From NCBI GenBank assembly GCA_016720595.1, contig JADKKI010000002.1, positions 434,001 to 498,000 of the forward strand: a DNA stretch of 64,000 bases, read 5' to 3'. The notes under the pieces are model-generated. The model had not been told where the DNA came from, searched no databases, and saw nothing but the letters and a program-made list of their open reading frames with translations. The stretch's first letter is position 1, and each line of letters opens with the position of its first letter. This DNA comes from Myxococcales bacterium (GTDB taxonomy: Bacteria > Myxococcota_A > Polyangia > Haliangiales > Haliangiaceae). Both the position numbers and the translations under genes were made by a program. Shown here piece after piece: positions 56,205-64,000 of the stretch.

Positions 56205-56212
56205 GCCGCGCC

Positions 56213-57205
56213 CTACGGCGTGCACTGCGTGCGTAGCGCACTGGTCACGGCGTCATCCTTGATCAACCCCTCGGAGACCTGAGCCTGCCGCTGGAGTCCG
56301 CACACGAGCGCCGGCGGGTTCAAGGCCCCGTCGATGTCGTGCTCGTAGTCGATCGCGAACACCACCCGGCGGAGATTGATGAACGGACGCGTCTGATCGC
56401 AGTCGGCGAACTCGCCGCACCGCTCGACCACCATCCAGTCGAAGTCATCCGCGAACATGTCGACCTGGCCGGGCAGCGTATGACCGTTGCGCATCCCCGC
56501 CGAGAGCTCGCGCATGTGCAGCTGCGAGACGAGCTCGGCGTACCAGCTGTTCTGATCCGCGACCGTGAACGTGAACCCCGGATCGCTGCTGATGCTGTCG
56601 TTGCGATCACCATCGACGCCGTCGCAGCCGATCTGCTTGGCCAGATCGAGCCGCTTCCACATCTTCGCCGTCCACAGCGTGCGTGACGCCGTGCGGATGT
56701 CGAGGAATCGCTCGTCCAGGTGCGCGTCGTCGATGCTCCAGCCGATCACGCTCCCGGCGGCCGGGGCCGTCGGGCGATCGGGCGGGCTCGGGGCGGTGGA
56801 GAACCCCGGGAACTTTCGCGCGTCTGGATCGGTCAGGTGGATCGCGCCGGTGTCGACGTGGCAGATCACCTTGACGCCCCTGCCCCGCAGCTCCGCCGCC
56901 TTGCCCGCGAGGGCACCCGCCGGCACGCTCACGGGATCGCCGTCTCCATAGTCGATCATCGTCGGCGCCGGGACCAGCGCCCACAGATCGAGGTCGTACA
57001 TCGTGCGGGTCGCCGAGACGTCGTACGGCGCCGCGAGCTGGATGTCCCAGTCCTTCGCGGTGCCGAGCTCCGGCCGCCACCACTTCGGCGGCGGCGCATC
57101 ACGGCCTGCCTCCGGGTGCAGGTGCTTCTTGCCATCGTCACAACCGGTGAGGGCCGTGCCGCAGAACAGACCGGCGAGCCCGAGGCTGGCGATGGCGAGA
57201 CGCAT
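56213..57205 (-). CDS. GH114 family (endo-alpha-1,4-polygalactosaminidase-like) lipoprotein
   Basis: 330 residues from ATG 57205. Lipobox LTGC, Pro-rich linker, then a TIM-barrel GH114 domain: WDIQLAAPYDV, TMYDLDLWALVP, RGVKVICHVDTGAI, WSIDDAHLDERFLDIRT, DLAKQIGCDGVDGDRNDS and LSAGMRNG. This family cleaves galactosamine-rich exopolysaccharide (PelA-like). Likely remodels an own or foreign matrix. Starts 59 bases downstream of the low-complexity lipoprotein gene on the same strand; the two may form an operon. Confidence 0.87.
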   Translation of the reverse strand: MRLAIASLGLAGLFCGTALTGCDDGKKHLHPEAGRDAPPPKWWRPELGTAKDWDIQLAAPYDVSATRTMYDLDLWALVPAPTMIDYGDGDPVSVPAGALAGKAAELRGRGVKVICHVDTGAIHLTDPDARKFPGFSTAPSPPDRPTAPAAGSVIGWSIDDAHLDERFLDIRTASRTLWTAKMWKRLDLAKQIGCDGVDGDRNDSISSDPGFTFTVADQNSWYAELVSQLHMRELSAGMRNGHTLPGQVDMFADDFDWMVVERCGEFADCDQTRPFINLRRVVFAIDYEHDIDGALNPPALVCGLQRQAQVSEGLIKDDAVTSALRTQCTP

Positions 57206-57264
57206 CGCGCTGATTCTACCCGCTGGCGGATGTGCAGAGTGTGATCCCTGTCCGCCGGTGTCGA

Positions 57265-58146
57265 TCACTTCTTGGCGTCGCTGCCGGTGCTGCTGCCGCC
57301 GCCCGTACCGGCGCCGCCACCGCCGCCGGTGCCCTTGCCGCCGCCCTTACCATCGCCCTTGCCCGAGCCCGAGCCGGTGCCCTTGCGCTCCATGCCCTTG
57401 CCGTCGCCCATCCCCGAGTGGTTCATCCCGTCGGCGCCGCTACCGCCGCCGACGCCGCCGGTGGTGCCCTTGTCACCCTCCTTGACGTTGGTCTTGAGCC
57501 ACTCGGCCATCTTCGGGATCCGCGCGTCGATCTCCGCCTTGACGGTCTCGGCCTTGTCCTTCGGGGTGACCGTGATCGTCACGCCCTTGGCTTCGTTCTT
57601 CGCGGTGGCCGTACCACCCTCGCCGAGGAACACGGGGCAGCGACCGATGCCGCCACCATAGGTGCCCTTGCGATCGTGGGTCTGGCCGGCGCCACCGTCC
57701 GCCTTCTCCTTGAGGAGCTCCTCGGCGCGCTTCTGGATCGCGGTGATCGCCTCCTTGTCGTTGGAGGTCACCGTGATCAGGACCTTGCCGTCCTTGAGCT
57801 CGGCCTTGGTCGTCGAACCGAACACCGCGCTCGGGCAGTTGCCGCCCTTGTGCGAGAACGACTGATTGTCTCCGGTCCCAGGGCCGCCACTGCCCGATCC
57901 GCTGCCCGCAGCGGCCGAGCCCGAATCGCTCCCCGCTGCCGAGCCGGTGGCCGAGCCAGCCGCCGAGCCAGCCGCCGAGCCCGCAGCAGATCCTGCAGCG
58001 CTGCCTGTGGCAGATCCCGAGCCCGTATCGGAGCCCGTGGTCTGGCTGGAGCCTGCGCTCCCGCCGCCCTGATCGTTGCCCTTCTTCTTGCCGCAGCCCG
58101 AGCCAAACGCCAGAGCCACCGTCAGCAGCGCCATCGCGATACGCAT
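57265..58146 (-). CDS. Gly/Ser/Ala-repeat lipoprotein
   Basis: 293 residues from ATG 58146, with GGAGGA upstream. Lipobox GSGC (about residue 17), then a long GSAAGSAAGSA-type repeat, a folded core (about 100-200) with KVLITVTSNDKEAITAIQKRAEELLKEK and VTITVTPKDKAETVKAEIDARIPK (two matching halves of a duplicated module, each with a Cys-containing segment), and a C-terminal Gly/Lys/Ser-rich tail. Lipoprotein of unknown function; the second low-complexity lipoprotein in the window. Confidence 0.78.
   Translation of the reverse strand: MRIAMALLTVALAFGSGCGKKKGNDQGGGSAGSSQTTGSDTGSGSATGSAAGSAAGSAAGSAAGSATGSAAGSDSGSAAAGSGSGSGGPGTGDNQSFSHKGGNCPSAVFGSTTKAELKDGKVLITVTSNDKEAITAIQKRAEELLKEKADGGAGQTHDRKGTYGGGIGRCPVFLGEGGTATAKNEAKGVTITVTPKDKAETVKAEIDARIPKMAEWLKTNVKEGDKGTTGGVGGGSGADGMNHSGMGDGKGMERKGTGSGSGKGDGKGGGKGTGGGGGAGTGGGSSTGSDAKK
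57890..58030. repeat. Tandem GSAA-coding repeats
   Basis: Imperfect 12-base units encode the (GSA/AGS)n linker of the 57265-58146 lipoprotein. In-frame unit length suggests slippage-tolerant linker variation. Confidence 0.65.
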
Positions 58147-58180
58147 AGAATCCTCCGGGGCGCATGCTACCGTGATTCCG

Positions 58181-58510
58181 ATGCGGCTCATGGCCCTTGC
58201 GGCCACGTTGTGGCTGCTGGCGATCACCCCCGCAGCGGCCGACCCGGAGCTCCGCATGCCTCCTGGCACCCGGACCTCACCGACCGGTGAGCGGGTCTCG
58301 GGGCGGGGCCTGCGGGACTCGACGGACTTTCTCGCCAAGGAGCTCGACCGGCGGGGGATCGCCGTCAAGAAGGTCGGCCCCTACCGGGTCCGTGGCGTGG
58401 AGCTGACCCGGTTCCTCAGCGAGACCCCGTCGACGCCCTGGCTCGCCCTGCACGTGGTCCGGGTGGCCGGCAAGACCATGATCTCCTTTGTCCCGCGACC
58501 GGGCTCTTGA
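58181..58510 (+). CDS. Small secreted protein
   Basis: 109 residues from ATG 58181. Signal peptide MRLMALAATLWLLAITPAAA. Mature part basic, with GLRDSTDFLAKELDRRGIAVKKVGPYRVRGVELTRFL, which looks like one small alpha/beta domain. No family recognised. Stop codon overlaps the -35 element of the tRNA promoter that follows. Confidence 0.7.
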   Translation: MRLMALAATLWLLAITPAAADPELRMPPGTRTSPTGERVSGRGLRDSTDFLAKELDRRGIAVKKVGPYRVRGVELTRFLSETPSTPWLALHVVRVAGKTMISFVPRPGS

Positions 58511-58535
58511 CGAAACGGCGCCGGACGTTTACCAA
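58507..58535 (+). promoter_or_regulatory. Promoter of the tRNA-Gln gene
   Basis: TTGACG, 17-base spacer, TACCAA; the predicted start falls about four bases before the tRNA 5' end. Overlaps the preceding gene's stop codon. Confidence 0.45.
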
Positions 58536-58546
58536 CGTGCCCTCAC

Positions 58547-58620
58547 TCGGGGATCGTCTAATGGCAGGACGCAAGACTCTGACTCTTGCTATCTAGGTTC
58601 GAATCCTAGTCCCCGAACCA
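58547..58620 (+). tRNA. tRNA-Gln (anticodon CTG), CCA encoded
   Basis: Cloverleaf: acceptor TCGGGGA/TCCCCGA, anticodon stem CAAGA/TCTTG with loop CTCTGAC (anticodon CTG), T-arm CTAGG TTCGAAT CCTAG, discriminator A and encoded CCA at 58618-58620. 71 bases without CCA. Confidence 0.93.
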
Positions 58621-58675
58621 GCGAAGGCTTGACCACTCTTACCCCTCCGGGTAGAACGTCGTCCTTCCTGTAACC

Positions 58676-58750
58676 GGCCCCATAGTCTAGCGGTTAGGAC
58701 GTCTGCCTCTCACGCAGAAAACTCGAGTTCAAGTCTCGATGGGGTCACCA
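58676..58750 (+). tRNA. tRNA-Glu (anticodon CTC), CCA encoded
   Basis: Acceptor GGCCCCA/TGGGGTC, anticodon stem TCTGC/GCAGA with loop CTCTCAC (anticodon CTC), T-arm with GTTCAAGTC, discriminator A and CCA at 58748-58750. 55 bases after tRNA-Gln; probably cotranscribed. Confidence 0.92.
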
Positions 58751-58802
58751 GAATCGGCGGAAACGCCACCGTGCTCGAGCCACTGACCGGTCGCTGATCG
58801 GG

Positions 58803-60935
58803 TCAGATCGAGAACAGCTGCAGCGCGATGGCGATGTGGAGCAGCATCGTCACGAGCAGCACCATGGAGAACGGGATGTGGACCCGCTTCCAGGACTTGA
58901 GGATCGCCTTGCTGCGCGGGGCGAGCTCGTTGCGCCGCTCGTAGAACACGACGCGATCGATGTGGCGCGCGATCCGTCGCGCAACTCGACCCGGCGCGAG
59001 CTTGCGCAGCGCCCAGCGATCGCGGCGCCGCGCCCACATCCGCCGCAGGTCATCGACCATCACCCAGAGGAGGAGCGGCACGAGGCCGATCTCCCACGAC
59101 CGCTCCGACCGCGCGGCCTCACGCTCCATGATCTGGTACGCGTAGTCGCCGGCGGCGGGGTGCTCGATGGCGAGCTCGGTGATCGCGCGACGGTGCTCGA
59201 GGATCGAGAGATCGTGGCGGCTCGTGAGGATCGGGACCAGCGTGTAGAGGTAGCGGCCGATGATCCCCGACACCACGACGGCGACCATGCTCCAGAACGG
59301 GATCGAGACCCAGGTCGTGAGCCGCATCGCCGAGTGCAGCACGATGAACAGCGGCCCGACGATCCCGGTCATGATGTGGACGTCGAGCCAGAACTGATTG
59401 GTCGCGGTCTTGCTGAACCAGCCGAACCGGCGCTGGAGCAGGTACGCCATCGACAGCACCATCAGCGCGGTCCCCACGTAGCCGCAGGTCAGCGCGAGCT
59501 TGGTACCGGCGAGGAAGCTCACGTTCATCTCGGCGATCGCCGGATCGAGGCCATCGAGCCGGAGCAGCCGGTAGCTCACCGACCAGGTCGGATGCAGCCA
59601 GCGCAACATGACCTCGGCGAACACCACGAGGAACGAGCCGACGCCGAGGAACCACAGCAGCCAGCTGAGCTTGCGGATCCGGACGCGCGCCTCGCCGGAG
59701 TCGTGGATCCGGAGGCCCTCGGTGAACGGGCTCGTGGGCAGCACGTTCAGCCGCCTGCGCTTGCCCTTCTGGACAGGCACCGGGCGCTCCTGGAACAGCG
59801 GACCGGGCGCCACCTCGATCAACGAGCCCGTGGGGCACGCGGAGACGCAGGCCTGATCGCCGTAGCCCGCGCAGTGATCGCACTTGTTCGCGATCCGGCG
59901 GGCGAGCGCCTTGCGGCCCTTACCCGGCCCGTACGCGAGCTTGTGCCCTTTCTCGAGCCGCGCCTTGAACTGCGGGCTGAAGCTCGGCATCTCGGGCTCG
60001 GCGACGTTGACCATGTTGATCGCGCCGTAGGGACACGACAGCGCGCACAGACTGCAGCCGATGCAGCGATCTTCGACGATCTTGATCTCACCCGTGGTCG
60101 CATCGCGCTTGATCGCATCGTGCTCGCACGGCGAGAGGCAACGCGCGTCCGCGCACGTGCGGCAGGTGTAGACGAAGTCGAGCATGCCGAGCTCGTAGCC
60201 ACCGAGCGTGAGCCGGCGCGTGCCGTGGCGCTCCTCGCATGCGTCCTCGCACTGCTTGCAGTCGATGCAGAGATCGAGCTGCCGCACTCGCACCGTGGGC
60301 CCGGCCACCGAGATTCCGTTGCGCAGATAGAAATCGAGGATCTCGTGCTTGATGCCGGTGACCGAGCGAATGCGGGCCGCCGTGAGGGCGAGCCGCTCGC
60401 GCAGCGCCTGCTCCACGGGTGGCGCGACCCGGGCCAGCCACGCGAGCGCGCGCGCGGGGAGGAACATCACGAGCACGCTCGACAGCGAAAACGCCAGGAC
60501 CTTCTCGTCGCCATCCGAGGGCGGGAACGCTCCGGGGTTGAACACCTCCCCTTCCGAGAACAGCGCGAGGTTCTGCTTCGCGGTCCGCGCGAGCGGCCCG
60601 GGTGGCAGCAGCGTTCCATCCTTCTCGCCGCGCGCGGCGTCGCGCTGCTGGCGCCCGCGGGCCTCGAGCGCCGCCGGATCGAACACGCCGATCGACACCT
60701 GCCCGGCGACGACCAGGCACAGCGTGTCTGGCGGAGAGCCGGCCGGCATCTCGACGTGATGGTCGCGAGGCAGCGTGACCGCCGTACCCCAGCCGTCGGC
60801 GAGCAGCTGCGCGAGCATCCCCGCATTCGCATCACGGAACACCGCGAGCTTGTGGAGCGCCGCGATGACGACGGCGTGGGGAGGAGGCGCAGCGGGAGCC
60901 GGCGCCGTCGCCGTGGTGGGTTGTGCGGTGCTCAC
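58803..60935 (-). CDS. Cyclic-nucleotide-domain/4Fe-4S/membrane fusion protein
   Basis: 710 residues. N-terminal cyclic-nucleotide-binding-like fold (about 25-190: HKLAVFRDANAGMLAQLLADG, SPPDTLCLVVAGQVSIGVFD), degenerate in the phosphate-binding loop. Then four ferredoxin-type cysteine clusters (about 225-375): CIDCKQCEDAC, CRTCADARCLSPC, CIGCSLCALSCPYGA, CDHCAGYGDQACVSACPTG, as in HybA/DmsB-like subunits. Then at least five membrane helices from about 425 with spaced His residues (HIMTGIVGPLFIVLHSAM) suggesting b-type haem. ATG overlaps the stop of the flavoprotein gene (ATGA). Probably an electron conduit between a flavoprotein, Fe-S clusters and a membrane haem; function inferred. Confidence 0.87.
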   Translation of the reverse strand: MSTAQPTTATAPAPAAPPPHAVVIAALHKLAVFRDANAGMLAQLLADGWGTAVTLPRDHHVEMPAGSPPDTLCLVVAGQVSIGVFDPAALEARGRQQRDAARGEKDGTLLPPGPLARTAKQNLALFSEGEVFNPGAFPPSDGDEKVLAFSLSSVLVMFLPARALAWLARVAPPVEQALRERLALTAARIRSVTGIKHEILDFYLRNGISVAGPTVRVRQLDLCIDCKQCEDACEERHGTRRLTLGGYELGMLDFVYTCRTCADARCLSPCEHDAIKRDATTGEIKIVEDRCIGCSLCALSCPYGAINMVNVAEPEMPSFSPQFKARLEKGHKLAYGPGKGRKALARRIANKCDHCAGYGDQACVSACPTGSLIEVAPGPLFQERPVPVQKGKRRRLNVLPTSPFTEGLRIHDSGEARVRIRKLSWLLWFLGVGSFLVVFAEVMLRWLHPTWSVSYRLLRLDGLDPAIAEMNVSFLAGTKLALTCGYVGTALMVLSMAYLLQRRFGWFSKTATNQFWLDVHIMTGIVGPLFIVLHSAMRLTTWVSIPFWSMVAVVVSGIIGRYLYTLVPILTSRHDLSILEHRRAITELAIEHPAAGDYAYQIMEREAARSERSWEIGLVPLLLWVMVDDLRRMWARRRDRWALRKLAPGRVARRIARHIDRVVFYERRNELAPRSKAILKSWKRVHIPFSMVLLVTMLLHIAIALQLFSI

Positions 60936-62916
60936 GGCAGGCGGAAGCGGTCGTGCTCGAGTGACGTGGTCCCGTCGTCATCGAACGGGTTACGGCGGTC
61001 GCTCGCAGGAGCGGCGCCAGGGCGGGTCGGGACGGTGGTGGCCACGGTGGCGGGTTGATCATCGAACGCGCGATCGAACGCGCCGTCGAGCTCGTCGGAG
61101 ATCACGACCGAGCTCGCGACGAGCTCCGGAATCGGCTCCTTGCGGGCGGGGATCACGGGGGAAGATCCGGTGCCGTTGCGCCGGACCTTGGGCCGGAGCA
61201 CGCGCCCATCCACCGAGGTGCGCTCGGCCGCGGCGTCGCCGAACGGGCTCGTGGTGGTGACGGTGTGCTCGCTCTGGGTGGAGCGGCCGATCAAGCGCGA
61301 GGACGGGATGAACGCTCCGGGCCGAGGCTTTGCGCCTACCACGGGCACGCCGGGCAGCGGAGTCCGGGTCCTGCCGGCGCGGCGCCCCGCCGGCGGTTCG
61401 AGATCCGATAGGCGGAAGGCGACGCTGACGCTCGTGACCACGTCGTGGAACTCGCCGCGCAGGTGATCGACCGCGTTGCGGATGCGACTCCGGGGGACTT
61501 GTGCACCTCCTCGCCGCGCACCAGGGCGATCGCCTGCTCGGCTGAACGCGGGCATGCGGTGACGGTAGGTTCGATCCGCCGAACCACCTCCTCGGTCGAA
61601 CCGAGGGCGTAGAGGTGCGGGCGCTCGATGAACCGGACGTTGTTTGCCTCGAGCCACACCACGGGCGTGTCCGCGCCGATCAGGACGAACGCGTGGGTGT
61701 TCGGGATCGTCGTCGTGGACTTGTCCTTCAGCACGATGCTGACCATGTCCGCGGTGAACTCCTTGACGTTGGATTCGAGGAGCAGCGTGATCTCCCCAGA
61801 TGCCGTCATCTCGGCGAGGCGCTTCTGGTTGCCCTGCTTGCAGCGCTTGAAGCCATCGCCGCGATACGACAGCGTGACGGTCGCCCCGACGCCGGCGAGC
61901 GCCATCGCGCCCTCGACCGCCGAGTCACCGCCGCCGACCACGAGCACGTGCTCGCCCGCGTAGTCCGCCGGATCGTCGAGCAGCGGGTGGACCTTCTCGA
62001 GGTTCGCGCCGGGCACCGCGAGGAGCCGTGGCTTGCCGCGGAGCCCGGTGGCGAGGACCACGCGGCGCGCGCGATAGGTGGCCACGGTCGTCTTGATCTC
62101 GAACACGCCGTCCTCGCCGCGCTTCACGGTCTCCACGGCCTCGCCGAGCTTGACCGGCATCTTGACGCCCTCGATCACCTTGGCCCAGGCGGCCACCAGC
62201 TCCTCCTTGGTCGCATCGAACACCGGCAGGAACGAGACGTTCTCCGAATCGGCCGGCTCGGCCATGAACGTCTTGCCCTTGGGATAGCGCGAGACGGTCG
62301 ACGAGATCACGTGCTCCTTCTCGAGCACCACGCAGCGCAGCTTGTACTTCAGGCAGGTCAGGCCCGCAGACAGCCCGGACGGCCCCGAGCCAACCACGAC
62401 GACGTCATACACGTCGCCGCCCGGCGATGGCTCGACCGCGAGCTCGCGCCGGATGTGTTCGATCACCGCGCGCCCGAGGTTCGCGGCGTTCTTGACGAGG
62501 GGCTTCCCGGCGACCTCGCCGATCAGGTACTGGCCCGGGATGCCGGTCTGAAAGTTCTCATCGAGCTCGGGCACCGTCAGCATCCGCGGCGTCGACCCCT
62601 CGCGATACATGACGAGCGCCTGGGTGGGGCACGAGTTCGCACACTGCTCGCACTGCACGCAGTCCGAGAACCGCGACACCGCGACCTTGTGGTTGATGAG
62701 GTCGAGGACCTCGGTCGGGCAGACGTCGATGCAGGCCTCGCAGCCGATGCAGCGATCGTCGTTGATCGAGTGCAGGAGCGGGATCACGGTCTCGATGTCG
62801 AGACCCACCGCCTGCTCGCGCCGCCGTACGCGCGCGCGTCGATCGTCGAGCACTGCGCCGAGTCCGAGGAGGACGAGGGCAATGATCGCGATGGCGGTGG
62901 GGACGGCGGGATCCAT
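60932..62916 (-). CDS. Membrane-anchored ferredoxin-flavoprotein (FAD, NAD(P)-type), one frameshift near 61500
   Basis: Restored length about 661 residues. Membrane helix 8-23, 2x[4Fe-4S] ferredoxin (CIGCEACIDVCP at 56-67, CVQCEQCANSCP at 86-97), FAD motif VVVGSGPSGLSAG (176-), second dinucleotide motif VVGGGDSAVEGA near 325, ATGLRGKPRLL, VLIGADTPVVWLE. It is TrxR/YpdA-like but without a redox CxxC pair, so electrons probably pass between NAD(P)H or FAD and the clusters. Near 61500 a C run (five Cs; six would fix it) shifts the frame; the second frame continues RSRIRNAVDHLRGEFHDV and a low-complexity tail to a stop overlapping the next gene. The lesion may be a consensus error. Confidence 0.85.
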
Positions 62917-62928
62917 GAGCGTCGTGCC

Positions 62929-63453
62929 TTACGGGACGTGCACCCGGAACCCGCGGCTGTGGCAACCGGAGGTGTTGCAGTTCGCGCCGGTCGCCTGATC
63001 GACCGGGCCGACCATCTCGAGCACGTCGGGACACAGCGAAGCGAAGGCCTTCGCCGGGTACATCACGAAGCCGTCGACGACGTAGAAGTTGCCGTTCGTG
63101 GGGTGGCTGACCGCGGTCGCGACGTTGCCGACGGCATCCTGGAGCGTGATGGTCGCGCCGCCGAGCGGCATCATCCCACCCTTGTCATACAACGTGCCCG
63201 CGAACACGAACGGCGTCGCTGCGCCGCCCTGGTGGTGGCACATCAGGCAGTCATCCCCGGGGAGCCCCCCACCGGTGCATTCGCCGGTCTCGCCAGGGGT
63301 GACCGGATCGGAGCAGGTCGGAGGCGGGATCGTCGTCAGGACCGATGCATCGACGTCGGACTCACCGACCTTCTCGCGCAGGACGCCATCGCACCCACAC
63401 AGCACGAGCATCGCGAGCAAGGGTCCACGGAACACCAGGGGTCTGCCGTGCAA
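62929..63453 (-). CDS. Di-haem c-type lipoprotein
   Basis: 174 residues from TTG 63453 with GGAGGG upstream; the frame is open further but the lipobox (VLCGC) is placed best from here. Acidic spacer, then CLMCHH (canonical CX2CH) and at the end CNTSGCHSRG (CX4CH), the same motif pair as in the 52952-53869 protein. Between them is a carboxypeptidase-regulatory-like beta segment (PLGGATITLQDAVGNVATAVSHPTNGNFYV). Ends 12 bases before the flavoprotein start; first gene of the redox operon. Confidence 0.8.
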   Translation of the reverse strand: MHGRPLVFRGPLLAMLVLCGCDGVLREKVGESDVDASVLTTIPPPTCSDPVTPGETGECTGGGLPGDDCLMCHHQGGAATPFVFAGTLYDKGGMMPLGGATITLQDAVGNVATAVSHPTNGNFYVVDGFVMYPAKAFASLCPDVLEMVGPVDQATGANCNTSGCHSRGFRVHVP

Positions 63454-63515
63454 CGACCATACCCTCCGGCGACGCGATGGGTCGCAGCAATGGGACAGCG
63501 GATCCAGATCGCGGT

Positions 63516-63548
63516 GTACCAAGCAGGTACCTTCAGCGTACCAAGTCC
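63516..63548. repeat. Three 11-base direct repeats in the divergent gap
   Basis: GTACCAAGCAG, GTACCTTCAGC and GTACCAAGTCC start exactly 11 bases apart (63516, 63527, 63538). One helical turn spacing suggests a cooperative binding array for a regulator of the redox operon and/or the SH3 gene. Confidence 0.55.
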
Positions 63549-63605
63549 GCCAGTCCTTGCACATCCCCTGGTGTTCGAGAGCTGCCTGTGTTGAATCTAA
63601 GGGCT

Positions 63606-63615
63606 GGTACGTACC
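63606..63615. promoter_or_regulatory. Palindrome GGTACGTACC before the SH3 gene
   Basis: Perfect 10-base palindrome 21 bases before the ATG at 63637; it contains the same GTACC core as the triple repeat, so both may be bound by one factor. Confidence 0.4.
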
Positions 63616-63636
63616 TTGCTGCCCGTCGACCGCCCC

Positions 63637-64000
63637 ATGCGCATCTCTTGGTTGTTGATCGGGATGGCGATCCCGACGCTGGCGGCGGCGGAGACTCGCA
63701 AGACCACGACGCAGGTGACCGTCCGCAAGCGCGCGGGCGAGAAGGCCGCGGCGGTCGTCGTACTGCCCGCCGGGACTGCGGTGGAGGTCGTGCGCGAGGA
63801 GGGCCGCTGGGTCCTGGTGCGGGTCAAAGGTGGCGAGGGCTACGTCACGCGGACCAACCTCGATCTCCCACCGACCACAGCGCCCGGCCCTGCCCCCGCG
63901 TGGAGCGCACCTCGCAGGACCAACGGCGCCCTCGCCCTCGATCTCTACGTGCAGGTGACGGCCGCCGCGGGCACGCTGCGCACCACCCACGCGACCACCA
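63637..64000 (+). CDS. Secreted SH3-domain protein (3' truncated by window edge)
   Basis: At least 121 residues. Signal peptide MRISWLLIGMAIPTLAAA, then a bacterial SH3-like module (TTTQVTVRKRAGEKAAAVVVLPAGTAVEVVREEGRWVLVRVKGGEGYVTRTNL, key motif VRVKGGEGYV), typical of cell-wall-binding or signal-associated domains. A Pro/Ala linker follows, then a new hydrophobic stretch. The remaining gene lies beyond the window. Divergent from the redox operon. Confidence 0.8.
   Translation, partial: MRISWLLIGMAIPTLAAAETRKTTTQVTVRKRAGEKAAAVVVLPAGTAVEVVREEGRWVLVRVKGGEGYVTRTNLDLPPTTAPGPAPAWSAPRRTNGALALDLYVQVTAAAGTLRTTHATT

Noticed and set aside
57890..58030. Repeats considered as mobile-element ends or CRISPR
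   Set aside because: In-frame 12-base units within a lipoprotein linker.
58751..58770. GGCG-GAAA-CGCC mini hairpin after tRNA-Glu
   Set aside because: Only a four-base stem with no T run; too weak to call a terminator.

Overview
The window is a high-GC (about 70%), gene-dense bacterial chromosome segment. Lipoprotein signal peptides are abundant, and several two-component systems and Ser/Thr protein kinases are present. One secreted protein ends in a Gly-Cys / hydrophobic helix / Arg-cluster tail of the MYXO-CTERM kind (51109-52905). This combination points to a myxobacterium (Myxococcota), probably from a Kofleriaceae/Haliangium-like lineage; the family-level guess is inference. There is no prophage, insertion sequence or CRISPR array. 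No gene-free stretch exceeds 300 bases; the longest is about 270 bases, at 50835-51108.

Layout. 1-7200: end of an unknown gene, transketolase, a haem-c lipoprotein and a large membrane iron-sulfur protein with HEAT repeats and a cyclic-nucleotide-binding domain. 7201-13201: PhoR/PhoB-like pair, divergent molybdate-binding protein ModA, a PLP trans-sulfuration enzyme, an ATP-grasp enzyme and a BtuF-like metal-receptor protein. 13237-25114: mixed housekeeping and accessory genes, including a PQQ sugar dehydrogenase, an alpha/beta hydrolase, a second histidine kinase/receiver pair, SDR, S37-type peptidase, YchF, methyltransferase, EamA permease and a family-2 glycosyltransferase. 25127-35406: a giant DUF4011-type helicase-nuclease, ADP-ribosylglycohydrolase, GFA protein, a likely pseudokinase, Nudix, NRDE and DUF507 proteins.

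35412-40960 is a compact minus-strand operon (SDR, RidA, enoyl-CoA hydratase, acyl-CoA dehydrogenase, acyl-CoA ligase, creatininase family) with overlapping start/stop codons. It resembles CoA-dependent aromatic (2-aminobenzoate-like) catabolism, but the dehydrogenase and ligase are broken by many indels. 41000-50834: amidase, ECF sigma factor divergent from a Ser/Thr kinase-TPR protein, LeuA-dimer-like protein, uracil-DNA glycosylase, M20 peptidase and lipoproteins. 51109-53869: MYXO-CTERM protein plus di-haem lipoprotein, closed by a clear terminator. 53952-55588: a MosA/MosB molybdenum-storage-like pair. 56213-58750: GH114 lipoprotein, low-complexity lipoprotein, tRNA-Gln and tRNA-Glu. 58803-63453: a three-gene redox operon (haem lipoprotein; ferredoxin-flavoprotein; cyclic-nucleotide/4Fe-4S/membrane protein).

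The most system-like signal is that two separate loci (2408-7099 and 58803-63453) each pair a haem-c lipoprotein with a membrane Fe-S protein carrying a cyclic-nucleotide-binding-type domain. This suggests ligand-gated electron transfer across the inner membrane. Single-base indels in C runs interrupt one gene in each locus and could be consensus errors.
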